64,000 nucleotides of DNA, taken from CAZSDU01 sp964605775. Lineage in GTDB: Bacteria; Bacteroidota; Bacteroidia; Bacteroidales; FEN-979. A program made the translations under genes and the position numbers. Position 1 is the stretch's first letter. The number at the start of each line of letters is the position of its first letter. The notes under the pieces were generated by a model. It did no database searches and was not told the DNA's origin. It saw only the letters and a list, made by a program, of their open reading frames with translations. Shown in pieces: positions 42,824 through 52,752 of the stretch. The stretch covers positions 1 to 64,000 of the forward strand of contig CAZSDU010000009.1 in assembly GCA_964605775.1 (NCBI GenBank). Reading direction: 5' to 3'.

Positions 42824-44227
42824 TTAAAATTTGTTCAACTGGTTTTTAATGATCGAATATAGTTCCTGTTGATTGATCGGTTTAGCGATATAATCATCAA
42901 AACCAGATTCAAGTAATTTTTCTTTATCACCGGTCATGGCATAGGCTGTCTGTGCGACAAAGGGTATGGTTCTATACGCCTTCCATTTTTTTCTGATTTC
43001 CTGCATCAGTTTAATTCCATCCCATGGGGGAGGGAGGTTGATATCGAAAAGCATGATATCAAATAATTTTCCTTCTTTCTGGGTTTGCTCAATAATCTTC
43101 AGGGTTTCATCACCATTGACTGCAGCAACCACATTACCAAGAACTTTTGTCATCTCGCAGAGGACAATTTTATTCATCAGATCATCTTCCACGATGAATA
43201 TTTCAAGTCCCTGCAGGGCTTTGAATTTTTGTTTTCTGGTGAGTTCGAGAGGTTGTTTGTCTTCCTGACTCGTTTTTTCAGCGGGAAAATAAATGGTTAC
43301 GGTTGTGCCGCTTCCCTTGACAGATTCAATTTCGATACGGCCACGCATCAGATCAATCAGGCTTTTGGCTAAAGGAAGACCGAGTCCACCGGATTGGGTA
43401 TCTTTTGAAAAACCTGAACTTTCCTGTCTGAAGGGATCGAATAGTGCAGGGATATAGGAGGGGTCAATCCCGACACCGGAATCTTTCACCCGGATTGATA
43501 TTTCATGGGTATCTTTGAGAAAGTCGGTAGTGACATTGACGAATCCCTTTTCCGTATATTTAATGGCATTATCGATGATTGAACCCACAACTTTGACCAG
43601 GCTTTTTTCATCCACCAGGGCATTCGGAACTTCATTCCCGATAAAATTAAGTTTTAATCTCTGTTCATTCGCTTTGAAAATGAACAATTGCATGGCATTG
43701 GCAACAATGTGGGTAATATTGCAGGATTGAAGTTTGATCTGCATGTCATTGGCTTCAATCTTACTGATATCGATGATGTTGTTTAGTAAATGTAAAAGAC
43801 GGTCCCCGCTCTCAGAAATGGCTCGTGCATATTCAAACAGTTCTTTGTTCTCCAAAAGAGAAATTTCTGCCTCCAATAAGTTGGAAAACCCTATAATGTT
43901 ATTCAGGGGCGTACGGATTTCATGGCTGATATTTGAGAGGAAGGCATTTTTGAGAAAATTGGCTTCTTCAGATTTTTTCAGTGCTTTTTTGATGCTCAGG
44001 TCACTTTTTTCTTTGGCGATATAGTCTGCCTTAAACGTATTGATTTTTTCTTCAATGATATGATCTACATCATTCCTCATTTTTACCAGGGATGATTTTG
44101 ACTCCTGCAGTTCCTGGTCTTTGGCTTTTACTTCTTCGGAAAGACTTTTATTCTTCTTATTCATGAGAAATAACAAAGCGGTACAGGTCAACAGAAAACA
44201 GGAAAGAAGGATAATGGTAATCAGCAT
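42824..44227 (-). CDS. membrane-anchored hybrid histidine kinase
   Basis: A 467-residue protein. One N-terminal membrane helix (about 3-21) leads into a long coiled coil (25-95) with no periplasmic sensor domain, then HisKA (His in FLSNISHEIRTPLNN, about residue 100), HATPase (NAIKYTEKG, DSGVGIDPSY, GGLGLPLAKSL) and a REC domain (about 340-465; FIVEDD, Asp in MLFDINLP, AQTAY, Lys in AKPINQ). The REC loop after the Asp carries an extra Pro (NLPPPWDG). It lies nine bases downstream of the methyltransferase that starts at 45042, so the kinases may sense or control the polysaccharide operon (inference). Confidence 0.9.
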   Translation of the reverse strand: MLITIILLSCFLLTCTALLFLMNKKNKSLSEEVKAKDQELQESKSSLVKMRNDVDHIIEEKINTFKADYIAKEKSDLSIKKALKKSEEANFLKNAFLSNISHEIRTPLNNIIGFSNLLEAEISLLENKELFEYARAISESGDRLLHLLNNIIDISKIEANDMQIKLQSCNITHIVANAMQLFIFKANEQRLKLNFIGNEVPNALVDEKSLVKVVGSIIDNAIKYTEKGFVNVTTDFLKDTHEISIRVKDSGVGIDPSYIPALFDPFRQESSGFSKDTQSGGLGLPLAKSLIDLMRGRIEIESVKGSGTTVTIYFPAEKTSQEDKQPLELTRKQKFKALQGLEIFIVEDDLMNKIVLCEMTKVLGNVVAAVNGDETLKIIEQTQKEGKLFDIMLFDINLPPPWDGIKLMQEIRKKWKAYRTIPFVAQTAYAMTGDKEKLLESGFDDYIAKPINQQELYSIIKNQLNKF

Positions 44228-44235
44228 TGAATGGT

Positions 44236-45042
44236 TTATTTATAGGCAACAAATAGTTTTTCAGCCGGATTGATGGCGAATTTCTTTAATTCCTCATTTG
44301 GTTTTTCAGTATAAGGTGAATAGGGTCTGACGATAAAACCAGTATTTTCCAGACGGGTTTGATAATCCTGTCCGTAGATTCTTACGTGATCGAATTGTCC
44401 GAATGCTTTTTCACGGTCTTCCGGCTGAATGATGGTGGGGTCTTCATAAGTCGTGGTTAAAACAGCGGATATGGGAACCTGAAGGATAGCCATTCCTCCT
44501 GGTTTCAGGACTCGGTACAGTTCCCTCATGGCCAGTTTGTCGTCTTCGATATGTTCCAGAACATGGTTGCATATGACTACATCGAAGGCTTCATCATTAT
44601 AAGGGATATTGGTAATATCGAGAAGGTTGGTTTGGCGCTCATAATAATAACCTTCGAGGTATTTTACTCCTGCAATGTAAGTGAGGTTAGGAAGTCCGTT
44701 AAGCAATGCCCTTAAACAACCCTCAGGGGCTACATGAAATATTTTCATGGGTGCAGTAAATACATTGGTTTTATCATGCAGGAAAAGATAAATAAGCCTG
44801 TCACGATCCAGGGAATAGCAACGGGGGCATACATCATTCTGACGGTAACCGGCACCGATCACCTTTTTTTCATACAACACAGGAACATCAGATCCACCTG
44901 GCAGAAAGGAACGGAATGAGTGTTTGCAATAAGGACAGTAATATAAATCCCCTTTGTAATAAAGGGCTTTGGCTTTTTGTAACCACCCTCTAAGCTTCCT
45001 TCCAAGCCAGAAAGGAATAATGTTTTTTAACTTGCTATCCAT
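44236..45042 (-). CDS. class I SAM-dependent methyltransferase with zinc-ribbon N-terminus
   Basis: A 268-residue protein. The N-terminal part has CPYC (about 37-40) and CPRC (about 73-76) pairs, which can bind one zinc. The methyltransferase fold lacks the classic G-rich motif I but has ITNIPYNDEAFDVVICNHVLEHIEDDKLAMREL and LYRVLKPGGMAILQVPI, the usual Methyltransf_11 signature. It probably modifies a sugar or lipid-linked glycan in the polysaccharide locus. It lies between the beta-helix gene and the two kinases. Confidence 0.85.
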   Translation of the reverse strand: MDSKLKNIIPFWLGRKLRGWLQKAKALYYKGDLYYCPYCKHSFRSFLPGGSDVPVLYEKKVIGAGYRQNDVCPRCYSLDRDRLIYLFLHDKTNVFTAPMKIFHVAPEGCLRALLNGLPNLTYIAGVKYLEGYYYERQTNLLDITNIPYNDEAFDVVICNHVLEHIEDDKLAMRELYRVLKPGGMAILQVPISAVLTTTYEDPTIIQPEDREKAFGQFDHVRIYGQDYQTRLENTGFIVRPYSPYTEKPNEELKKFAINPAEKLFVAYK

Positions 45043-45090
45043 GGCGATTGAATTTGGTGTAAAATTAATGTAAACTCGTTGATATTAATC

Positions 45091-46773
45091 TCATTTGATA
45101 GAAATTATACTTTTTATCATAAAATCATGATCTGTAGTCAGTTTAAGAAAATATTGTCCGGCTGGTAAGTCAAGTCCGCTGATGGTTTTTTGATAATATC
45201 CGGGTTCCTGTATCATTTTAACGGGTATGACTAACATTACTCCCTGGGAATCACAAATCGAAAAAGTTACGGTTGTTTTGCTGCTCAGGGCATATTTCAC
45301 ATGGATGAAATGTCTGAATGGATTGGGAGAGGGTTGCAATTGAAGGATTTCGTTGTTATGATGTTCCGGAATATTCAGTAAAGAGGAATCATGACATTCA
45401 AATGCACCGATATCATTGAGGTTTGCAAATGGTCTTGTACGATTCAGCACATCCATACCAATAACGAAATCCAGCCAGTTTCCTTTATTGACTGCCGGAG
45501 AAGTAGGTTTCAGATCAAAATTACCCCCGATGGGATCAATGAACTGAATGGGAGAGTACTCCCTGTTTTTCAGGTTATTTACATCCGTTGCCGGGATGGA
45601 GGAAGCAAGGCTACTGACATAGGATTTTTCCCCTTCCAGGGAATATCCTCCGGGGTCAACGATAATGTTGTCTGATACTAAAATGATGCTACTATGATAA
45701 TTTGCTGACCTGACTCCGAAAGTTTTTGGCGACAGAATGGTATTATAGGCAATGGTATAATCCTCACCCGGGACAGTGGCATAATCACCCAGATAAATTC
45801 CATGCTTCATATACGGAGAATAGTTCTGACTGGGATAAAATAATTTTCCCGGATTAACAATCAAGTTATTATAAATTTTTTGTCCACCCAGGGAAAAAAT
45901 GTCAATACCATCTCCTTTGCCATCCATGATTTTATTATTATAACAATCACATCTGGAACCACCTCCATTGAGTATACCGCTCATCTGATTCAGATAGCCG
46001 GCTTCGCTGTCGTGATAAACCTCATTGTCATGGATGGAACATCCGGAATCAGCGGATGATACCTGAATGCCATCCCATGCAGTGTATTCGACCCGGTTAT
46101 TATACACTTCGACACCCCGGAGGAGGTGAGGATAAACCAGGGTGTCCTTTCCGTGGAATTGAAGGGTTTTTCCCAGATAAAAAGTACTTCCAATATACAT
46201 CCCCTCCATTCCTGTATGATGTATATAATTATCGTGTACAAGGAGATTTCTAAGGGTATATTTTTCACGGGTGGATGTAAAGGTTGTGTCTGGATCTGTT
46301 TTTGCGAACATTCCAACCAGGCTGGTATAACTAATTTCCACCCCCTTTACCTCTATATCGGTACTTAATCCATCGACTGAAATCCCTGCTCCATTCACTT
46401 GTGTGGCCAGAAAACCATAAGGCAGTGAAAGAATTCCATGTCCTGAAAAGATGATGTGAGAACAGGAGTCTATTTTTATACCGTAATTATGTCCACTGAC
46501 CACAGCCTGTCCTCCTGAATTTATAATGACAATAGGTGAGAGGGCAGTGCCCTGAAGGTGAGTGAAACGAAGGAACAGCCTGAGTCCGGAAAGCACACAA
46601 ATGGTATCACCCGGTCTGACATGGCTGGCATTGCTTCTTCCATCGATATGGGTAGTGGAAAGATCTACCGTCATTTTACAACCTGAAGATTGGCCATAAA
46701 CCTGAACGGAGGCTGTCAGGAAGGAAAGCATAAGAAGAGTGATGGTTATCCCGCGGATGCTAAGATTTTTCAT
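45091..46773 (-). CDS. secreted right-handed beta-helix protein with T9SS sorting domain
   Basis: A 560-residue protein with signal peptide (about 1-28, ending VYGQ). Its central part (about 80-400) has short repeats ending in N-x-I or V turns (IKIDSCSHIIFSGHG, LLVHDNYIHHTG, VEVYNNRVEYTAWDGIQV, CSIHDNEVYHDSEAG, CDCYNNKIMDGKGDGIDIF) typical of parallel beta-helix (PbH1) proteins such as polysaccharide lyases or hydrolases. A C-terminal type A sorting domain (PSPNPFRHFIHVKY to IISIK) follows. In this locus it could cleave or bind the product polysaccharide; catalytic residues could not be assigned. Confidence 0.85.
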   Translation of the reverse strand: MKNLSIRGITITLLMLSFLTASVQVYGQSSGCKMTVDLSTTHIDGRSNASHVRPGDTICVLSGLRLFLRFTHLQGTALSPIVIINSGGQAVVSGHNYGIKIDSCSHIIFSGHGILSLPYGFLATQVNGAGISVDGLSTDIEVKGVEISYTSLVGMFAKTDPDTTFTSTREKYTLRNLLVHDNYIHHTGMEGMYIGSTFYLGKTLQFHGKDTLVYPHLLRGVEVYNNRVEYTAWDGIQVSSADSGCSIHDNEVYHDSEAGYLNQMSGILNGGGSRCDCYNNKIMDGKGDGIDIFSLGGQKIYNNLIVNPGKLFYPSQNYSPYMKHGIYLGDYATVPGEDYTIAYNTILSPKTFGVRSANYHSSIILVSDNIIVDPGGYSLEGEKSYVSSLASSIPATDVNNLKNREYSPIQFIDPIGGNFDLKPTSPAVNKGNWLDFVIGMDVLNRTRPFANLNDIGAFECHDSSLLNIPEHHNNEILQLQPSPNPFRHFIHVKYALSSKTTVTFSICDSQGVMLVIPVKMIQEPGYYQKTISGLDLPAGQYFLKLTTDHDFMIKSIISIK

Positions 46774-46783
46774 ATGACTTGCT

Positions 46784-47959
46784 TTAGCCTCTTTTTGCTC
46801 TTTCCCAGTTAACGGATTGCTGCTTCTTGATATACCGGAAGAATCCCAAGTAAACTGCCAGATTCATAATAAAGAAGTAATATGGAATATACAGTAATTT
46901 TACCTTGATTTTTTTCTCTTCAAAATACCAACCGAGGAGAGCGGCAACGTAAAAAACAAGCTGTCCGTAAAAAAGCCAGGAATAAATTCCAGAGAAGTTC
47001 GTCAATCCTTGATTCAGGGCAAGGAAGAAATTGCATATGAGTATGATGAGCAGCCCGAGGGGGGACAGTGTCCAGCGTAGTACCCGGTGTGAAATATACT
47101 GAAATGAAAGAATCCCATATTTAAAAGGATTTAATAAAGCTTTAAGCCGGATCACGGATTGAATCCCTCCTGCGGATATCCTGATTTTTCGTTTCAGTTC
47201 TTCTTTCACGCTTGCACTTGGATTTTCAATGGCATAGGCTTCAGGGTCGTATTGAATGGTATAACCTTTCATGGCAATTCTCAGGGAAATGATGAAATCA
47301 TCCAGGAGGGTGTCTTTTTCAACTGGTGTAAATAGCTCAGTACGCAGGGCAAACAATTCCCCGGCAGCCCCAACCACAGAGTATAATTCAGCGTCCCATT
47401 TCTTCAGGGTAGATTCATATTTCCAGTAAATTCCTTCAGTGGCAGCCACAGAATCTTTATTGAAAATTCTTTTCTCTCCAGAAACACAGCCCACTTTTTG
47501 ATCCTTGAATAAGCTGACGATGCGGCGGATGGATTCTTTTCCAAGCATGGTATTTCCATCAGAGAAAATGACGATCGGTGTTTTTACAAATTGCATCCCC
47601 CTGTTCATAGCGGCAATCTTTCCTGCCCTTGCATCCTGATGATATACTTCTGCTTCAGGGTAGGTACGCAGGAGGTCAGGAGTGCCATCATCCGAACCAT
47701 CGGTTACCCAGATATATCTGACTTTCTCTCTTGGGTAATCCAGCGCAAAAGAATTTTGCATTTTTTCGGCGATATAATCCTTTTCATTAAAGGCGGCCAC
47801 GAAAAGGGTCACTTCCGGTTCATAATCATTTCGGATGGTCTTCTTTTGAATAAAAATCCTTTTCAACCTGACCAGGAAAAAGAGCAAAATTCCGTAACCC
47901 AGGTAGGCATAAAAGATGAGGAATAAAAATATCCAGAATAGAATGATGATCGTAGTCAT
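46784..47959 (-). CDS. membrane family 2 glycosyltransferase
   Basis: A 391-residue GT2 enzyme with an N-terminal membrane helix (about 4-28) and four C-terminal helices (about 290-370), the layout of PgaC/hyaluronan-synthase-like enzymes. Visible: VTLFVAAFNEKDYI, VTDGSDDGTPDLL, IVIFSDGNTML (DxD-like) and LLDDFIISLRIAMKGY. The QxxRW motif of processive enzymes is not clear (KIRISAGG lies there), so it may add single sugars. It is first of the run of glycosyltransferases nearest the end of the locus, with gaps of 4-10 bases to its neighbours. Confidence 0.88.
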   Translation of the reverse strand: MTTIIILFWIFLFLIFYAYLGYGILLFFLVRLKRIFIQKKTIRNDYEPEVTLFVAAFNEKDYIAEKMQNSFALDYPREKVRYIWVTDGSDDGTPDLLRTYPEAEVYHQDARAGKIAAMNRGMQFVKTPIVIFSDGNTMLGKESIRRIVSLFKDQKVGCVSGEKRIFNKDSVAATEGIYWKYESTLKKWDAELYSVVGAAGELFALRTELFTPVEKDTLLDDFIISLRIAMKGYTIQYDPEAYAIENPSASVKEELKRKIRISAGGIQSVIRLKALLNPFKYGILSFQYISHRVLRWTLSPLGLLIILICNFFLALNQGLTNFSGIYSWLFYGQLVFYVAALLGWYFEEKKIKVKLLYIPYYFFIMNLAVYLGFFRYIKKQQSVNWERAKRG

Positions 47960-47963
47960 GGCT

Positions 47964-49172
47964 TTAATTTGATTGTTTTTTCAACATAATATTCTCAATG
48001 ACTTTGTAGATTTCATTGGTATTGGCTTCCCAAGTGTGCTGTCTGGCAAAGGATTCCCTTTGCTGTTCATGGGAGGGCGTGTTTTCGGCCATAGCCTGAC
48101 TGATCCGCTGCACAAATTCTTCTTTGTTTTTCGCCAGGTAAACATAATGATCAAAAAGTTGCATGGCTTCGGTATAAGTGGCGACAACAGGTTTACCCAA
48201 AGCCAGGTATTCATCAATTTTCCTGGGGTAGTTACCTATGGTAAGCGGATTAATGCATTGCGGGTTGATGGCTACATCAAAACCGGCTAGGTATCCGGGT
48301 AATTCATGTTGCTTTTTACTTCCGAGGAATTTTACATTGGGAAGGGCATGAAGCGGACTTTTTCTGAAGGCTTTATCCTCTGGTCCCACCAAAACAATAT
48401 TCCAGGACGGTTTCTGCCTTGCAATATATTCAAGAAGATCAATGTCCAACCTGGATGAAAAAAGAGCGCCAATGTATCCGATCACGGGTTTCTGAATGGA
48501 TGAAAGATCCTCAGGAATGGTTTTGATCTTTTGGTTGTTGAAGGCCGAAACATCGCATCCCTGTCCAACAAAATAAGAATCAGGATTGTACCGGGATGCG
48601 GCTTGCCGGAGATACGTAGAGTTTGTTACAACCACATCCGCTTTCCGCATCATGTCACCTTCCATACGTTCACCATGTCTCCGAAAGTAGCGTGTGCAAA
48701 CCATATTGTCCCGGCTGTAATAAATAGACATCGCGATATCCAGGTATTCCCGGAGATAAAACACCCGGTAAAAATCACTGTCATTAAACCAGATCATGTT
48801 TTTAAAACCAAGATCTCTAACGGCCTGCTGAATTGGTTTTGCCAGTCTTCTGTTATTGATGTGATTCAGATAATTGAATATTGTTCTAAAGGGAATCTGA
48901 TTTATCGACTCAAGAATAACATCCGGGTATAGTGTAAATAGATTGTCAGAGATTTTTACTAGGGCTGGAGATTTTTTCCGGATGACATCCAGTCTTTTAC
49001 CAAGGTCTGGTGTTTGATTTTTTTTCAATAGTGTTAGCCGGTCCAGCGGATAATTGATATACAGGACGCGGTTTTTTTTCGAGAATTCATACGCCAGGTT
49101 CACGGCATTACTTCCCAGCCTGAAGTCGATGCACTGTAATCCTGTCATCAGAATATCACGGTTAAAAATCAT
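47964..49172 (-). CDS. GT-B glycosyltransferase, paralogue A
   Basis: A 402-residue GT-B fold enzyme. The N-terminal half opens with RDILMTGLQCIDFRLG and LAYEFSKKNRVLYINYPLDR. The C-terminal donor domain shows PVIGYIGALFSSRLDIDLL, WNIVLVGPEDKAF, PNVKFLGSKKQHELPGYLAGFDVAINP and PRKIDEYLALGKPVVAT with the E-x7-E-like end. It is collinear with the next gene over its full length and has the same length, so the two are tandem duplicates. The gap between them is three bases. Confidence 0.87.
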   Translation of the reverse strand: MIFNRDILMTGLQCIDFRLGSNAVNLAYEFSKKNRVLYINYPLDRLTLLKKNQTPDLGKRLDVIRKKSPALVKISDNLFTLYPDVILESINQIPFRTIFNYLNHINNRRLAKPIQQAVRDLGFKNMIWFNDSDFYRVFYLREYLDIAMSIYYSRDNMVCTRYFRRHGERMEGDMMRKADVVVTNSTYLRQAASRYNPDSYFVGQGCDVSAFNNQKIKTIPEDLSSIQKPVIGYIGALFSSRLDIDLLEYIARQKPSWNIVLVGPEDKAFRKSPLHALPNVKFLGSKKQHELPGYLAGFDVAINPQCINPLTIGNYPRKIDEYLALGKPVVATYTEAMQLFDHYVYLAKNKEEFVQRISQAMAENTPSHEQQRESFARQHTWEANTNEIYKVIENIMLKKQSN

Positions 49173-49175
49173 ACG

Positions 49176-50384
49176 TCATTTAAATGAGCCGTTTTCAAAT
49201 TTATTGATCTCTTTATAAATTTTTTCCACAAAATTGCCCCAGGAATGGCTTTCGGCCACTTTCATTCTCCGTTTTTCTTTTTCCGAGCAGTTTTCTTTAA
49301 GGGCTTTTTCAATGAGCATGACATATTCTTCTTTTGAGGTGGCCAGGTAGGTGTCATCCTCGAAATACTTCATGAAGGTTGTTTTTGTCGCCACGACTGG
49401 CTTTCCCATGGCCAGATATTCATCGATTTTCAGCGGATAATTGATATCGGTAATCGGGTTGATGATTTGGGGGTTTAAAGCGACATCAAAGCTTTTTACA
49501 TAGGCAGGGAGTTCTGCAGGTTTTTTGGTGCCAAGAAATCTTACATTGGGTATGGAATGCAGCTTACATTTTTTAAAATTCTCATCTTCCGGACCAACAA
49601 GTACGATTTCCCAATCCGGTCTTTGTTCCGCTATGTACACCAGCAAATCTATATCCAGTCTGATGGTGGTTAAAAATCCGACATACCCTATCCTGGGGTG
49701 AGGGATAGGGATAACATCAGGGGGAATTTCTATTTTTCCTTCAGGATCGGAATACAGGGATACGTCGCAACCCTGACCTATCATAAGGGCATTGGGATTA
49801 TATTTTCTGGCATAATCTGCAAAAAAATCAGAGTTGGTAACCACAACATCTGACTTTCTGATCAGTTTAGGCTCCAGAATGGTTCCATGCCGTGCATGGT
49901 AAGAAACCAGGGTCACTGCATCCCTGATCAGGTATACCTGAACCTTAGGTTTAAGGAGGTCTTTAAAATAAAAGCCATTGATCATGGAATTATCATTGAA
50001 CAAAATATAATCCATGAACTCCAATTTTATCAGTGCTTTACGGATTTGACCAGCGAATCTTTTATCATTAATTTTGTTAAAGTAGTTAAAAACATGATGG
50101 TTTCTTATCCAGTTAATGGATTCCAGAATCGTTCTGGGGTAAAGTACCCATAGGTTTTTGTTGAAAGGAACCAGATCTTCCTCTTTCTTTTTTAGTACCT
50201 TCAGGGCTTTCTTAACTTCCGGAAGGTTGCGGCGCAAGAGTTGGAAACTGCGTTGAAGCGGAGGATTGACAAAAAGAACCCTGTTCTTTTTGGAAAATTC
50301 CAGGGCGGTGTATTTGATGGTTGTCGCAATGTGAAGGTCCCAGGATTGAAGCCCGAAAACAATGATATCTCTTCCTTCTAACAT
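49176..50384 (-). CDS. GT-B glycosyltransferase, paralogue B
   Basis: A 402-residue protein with the same landmarks as its downstream neighbour: RDIIVFGLQSWDLHIA, LEFSKKNRVLFVNPPLQR, IGYVGFLTTIRLDIDLL, EIVLVGPEDENF, PNVRFLGTKKPAELPAYVKSFDVALNP, PLKIDEYLAMGKPVVAT. The paralogues differ enough that they probably use different sugars or acceptors. It is likely cytosolic. Confidence 0.87.
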   Translation of the reverse strand: MLEGRDIIVFGLQSWDLHIATTIKYTALEFSKKNRVLFVNPPLQRSFQLLRRNLPEVKKALKVLKKKEEDLVPFNKNLWVLYPRTILESINWIRNHHVFNYFNKINDKRFAGQIRKALIKLEFMDYILFNDNSMINGFYFKDLLKPKVQVYLIRDAVTLVSYHARHGTILEPKLIRKSDVVVTNSDFFADYARKYNPNALMIGQGCDVSLYSDPEGKIEIPPDVIPIPHPRIGYVGFLTTIRLDIDLLVYIAEQRPDWEIVLVGPEDENFKKCKLHSIPNVRFLGTKKPAELPAYVKSFDVALNPQIINPITDINYPLKIDEYLAMGKPVVATKTTFMKYFEDDTYLATSKEEYVMLIEKALKENCSEKEKRRMKVAESHSWGNFVEKIYKEINKFENGSFK

Positions 50385-50398
50385 ATTGTCATGATAGG

Positions 50399-51538
50399 TT
50401 ATTGATTCAGATCAAGGGATTTATATATTGAAAGTACATGTTCAGCCATGGCTTTCCAGGAGTATTTTTTTGCATTCCTGAAGCCTTTTTTCACAAGATC
50501 ATTTTTCAGTTTATCGTCGCTGAGAATTAATTGAATAGCATCGCTGATCTGCCGGGGTTGAAAAGGGTCAATAAAACAGGCTGCATCCCCGCCCACTTCA
50601 GGCATTGAAGAGGTATTGGAGGAGATTACCGGGACTCCGCAGGCCATTGCCTCAAGCATTGGAATACCAAAGCTTTCCCGAAGTGATGGATAGAGAAAAA
50701 TGCTTGCTAAAGAGTAAATTGCCGGTAATTCTTGGTTGGGAACATAGCCTGTTAATTTGACCAGTTTTCCCAGGTCAGGATCACCGATTTCCTGAATCAG
50801 ACCTGCTAATTCATTTTTATCATAATCCAACATGACCAGCGGGATCTTTTCGGTTGAGGTCTGATTGAAGATGGATAGAGCTTTTAATACCCCTTTCGTA
50901 TTCTTTTTCGGATCAGTATTGCCAAAGAAAAAAAAGAATTTTTCCGGAAGATGATACTTCAGGCGAATTTCCATTAAAATCTGTGGGTCAGTAATTTGCC
51001 TGAAATGAGTACCGACTCCGTTATAAACCGCTTTTAATTTTGTATCATCCATGTTAAAGAAGTGCGCAATTCTTTGCTTTTCATATTCAGATACAGTGAT
51101 CACGCATTTGCTTTTTTTTATGCAGACGGGGACATTCCATCTTCTGTATAGATTTCCAAATTTCTGGTAAGCAGAAAACCCCTTGCGGAACAGACTCAGT
51201 TTTTCCATGTAGATGATGTCATGGACGGTTACGACCAGGGGGATGTTGCATCTGACGGGGGCAGTATTGCTGGTACAATGCAGTATATTGCAACCGGCGG
51301 CCAGAGCGGCTTTGGGAAGCAGAAACTGCTCCCAGACCGGATATGGGGAATCCCCGAGTTCAATTATGTTAAAATTCGGGGTTTCCTTCAGGCAGGGATC
51401 CTCGTCTTTTTTTACGAAAATATAATACTCGTTGACCTGATCAATTTCCTGGAGGTTTCTGATCAGCTCCAGGGCAACGATATCCATTCCATGTTTTTTT
51501 TTGCGGAATAACCGCTGTCCTTCAATACCGATTTTCAT
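50399..51538 (-). CDS. family 4 glycosyltransferase
   Basis: A 379-residue GT4 enzyme. N-terminal IGIEGQRLFRKKKHGMDI and the acceptor-domain segment VVTVHDIIYMEKLSLF match mannosyl- and related GT4 enzymes. The donor domain has FFFFGNTDPKKNTKGVL, LTGYVPNQELPAIYSLASIFLYPSLRESFGIPMLEAMACGVPVISS (the E-x7-E motif lies in its second half), and EVGGDAACFIDPF. It overlaps the upstream GT2 gene by four bases. It is cytosolic. Confidence 0.92.
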   Translation of the reverse strand: MKIGIEGQRLFRKKKHGMDIVALELIRNLQEIDQVNEYYIFVKKDEDPCLKETPNFNIIELGDSPYPVWEQFLLPKAALAAGCNILHCTSNTAPVRCNIPLVVTVHDIIYMEKLSLFRKGFSAYQKFGNLYRRWNVPVCIKKSKCVITVSEYEKQRIAHFFNMDDTKLKAVYNGVGTHFRQITDPQILMEIRLKYHLPEKFFFFFGNTDPKKNTKGVLKALSIFNQTSTEKIPLVMLDYDKNELAGLIQEIGDPDLGKLVKLTGYVPNQELPAIYSLASIFLYPSLRESFGIPMLEAMACGVPVISSNTSSMPEVGGDAACFIDPFQPRQISDAIQLILSDDKLKNDLVKKGFRNAKKYSWKAMAEHVLSIYKSLDLNQ

Positions 51539-52746
51539 GGGTTATCATTTATAGGTTTTTCCGGATCAGTTTTATAGGCATGTTCAGTATGTATGAATTT
51601 TTTGTTGGCACCCTTTACGATCAGGGGTAAGACCAGCATGATGAAGAATACCCTGGGTAACCTCAATACTGCTTTAAGCGTGGATCGGGAATAAAATTTT
51701 GAAGGGATGGAAAAAACGATAGCCAGGATACAGGCAGCCAGGGAAATGATCCAGGCAAGCTGTAAGGGTGAATATGGAAAAAAAAGCCAGGTCAGGTTGA
51801 TGATGAATAAAAGACCCAAAGTCACAATTCTTGGAGGGAGAGAAAACTGGAGCGCTTTATTGAAATATTGAAGGTTGAAATCGATAAATATTTGACTGAC
51901 AGCTTTGAAAAAATCCTGTCCGAAATAATAGAGCTGGGAAGAAATCCATCGTTTCCTCTGCCTGTAAAACACCTGGGCATTCTGAACTTTCTCGTCAAGG
52001 ACAAAGGCCTGGTTCAAATAAGTTATTTTTATACGGTCTTTGAGTAAGAGCAATTCGAGCTCCTTATCGAAACCACCTATGGCTTCCAGCTTGGGGATAT
52101 AATGATGAAAAACCCGGGTACTGAAAGCCATGGCTGAACCTATCAGGGCAGGGGCAAACCCGATAGCGGCATGGCCTTTCCGGAATATATGATTATTGAT
52201 TTCCTCACTGATGGCATCCAGGAGCGCAAATGCAGTATTGGTATTCTTTGCCATTCGGTGGCACTGTACCACCTCGGTTCCTGAATGAAACGCATTATTG
52301 ACTTTCTGTAAAAGATCAGGTTCCAGATGGTTGTCGGCATCAAGGATAAGGACGATTTCAGTCTGAGGCGGAAGATAGGACAGGGCTTTTTGCAGGGATT
52401 TTACTTTTGTGCTGATATCGAATGATACTTCTACGGTGGTCAGGGGAAATTTTTCCAAGGACTTCAGGGTGTCAGCATGAAAGTGATCGGCAACAAGAAT
52501 AACCTGGAATGCATCCATGGGGTAGTTTTGTTCCAGAGATTTCTGTATGGTTTCCCTGATCACGATATCTTCTTTAAACCCGGGAATGATGATGGTGATG
52601 AATTGTTTTTCGGGATTTACCACGACTTTATCTTTACCCGAGCATAAACCTGCGGTAGCAAATATCAAAAGGTAAAGTGAACTTCCTCCAAGGTAGGCAA
52701 TGGCTAAAATCTGTATGACCTCAAGGATGTCTTTGATCATGTCCAT
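51535..52746 (-). CDS. membrane family 2 glycosyltransferase, QxxRW type, paralogue A
   Basis: A 403-residue GT2 enzyme with an N-terminal membrane helix (about 8-33), the GT-A core (ITIIIPGFKED, VLILDADNHLE, MAKNTNTAF, EEINNHIFRKGH, LLLKDRIKI), the processive QxxRW motif as QRKRW, and three or four C-terminal helices. This is the pattern of hyaluronan- or cellulose-synthase-like enzymes. The EEINNHIFRKGH block is shared with the upstream neighbour, its tandem paralogue. Confidence 0.88.
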   Translation of the reverse strand: MDMIKDILEVIQILAIAYLGGSSLYLLIFATAGLCSGKDKVVVNPEKQFITIIIPGFKEDIVIRETIQKSLEQNYPMDAFQVILVADHFHADTLKSLEKFPLTTVEVSFDISTKVKSLQKALSYLPPQTEIVLILDADNHLEPDLLQKVNNAFHSGTEVVQCHRMAKNTNTAFALLDAISEEINNHIFRKGHAAIGFAPALIGSAMAFSTRVFHHYIPKLEAIGGFDKELELLLLKDRIKITYLNQAFVLDEKVQNAQVFYRQRKRWISSQLYYFGQDFFKAVSQIFIDFNLQYFNKALQFSLPPRIVTLGLLFIINLTWLFFPYSPLQLAWIISLAACILAIVFSIPSKFYSRSTLKAVLRLPRVFFIMLVLPLIVKGANKKFIHTEHAYKTDPEKPINDNP

Positions 52747-52752
52747 AGCACA

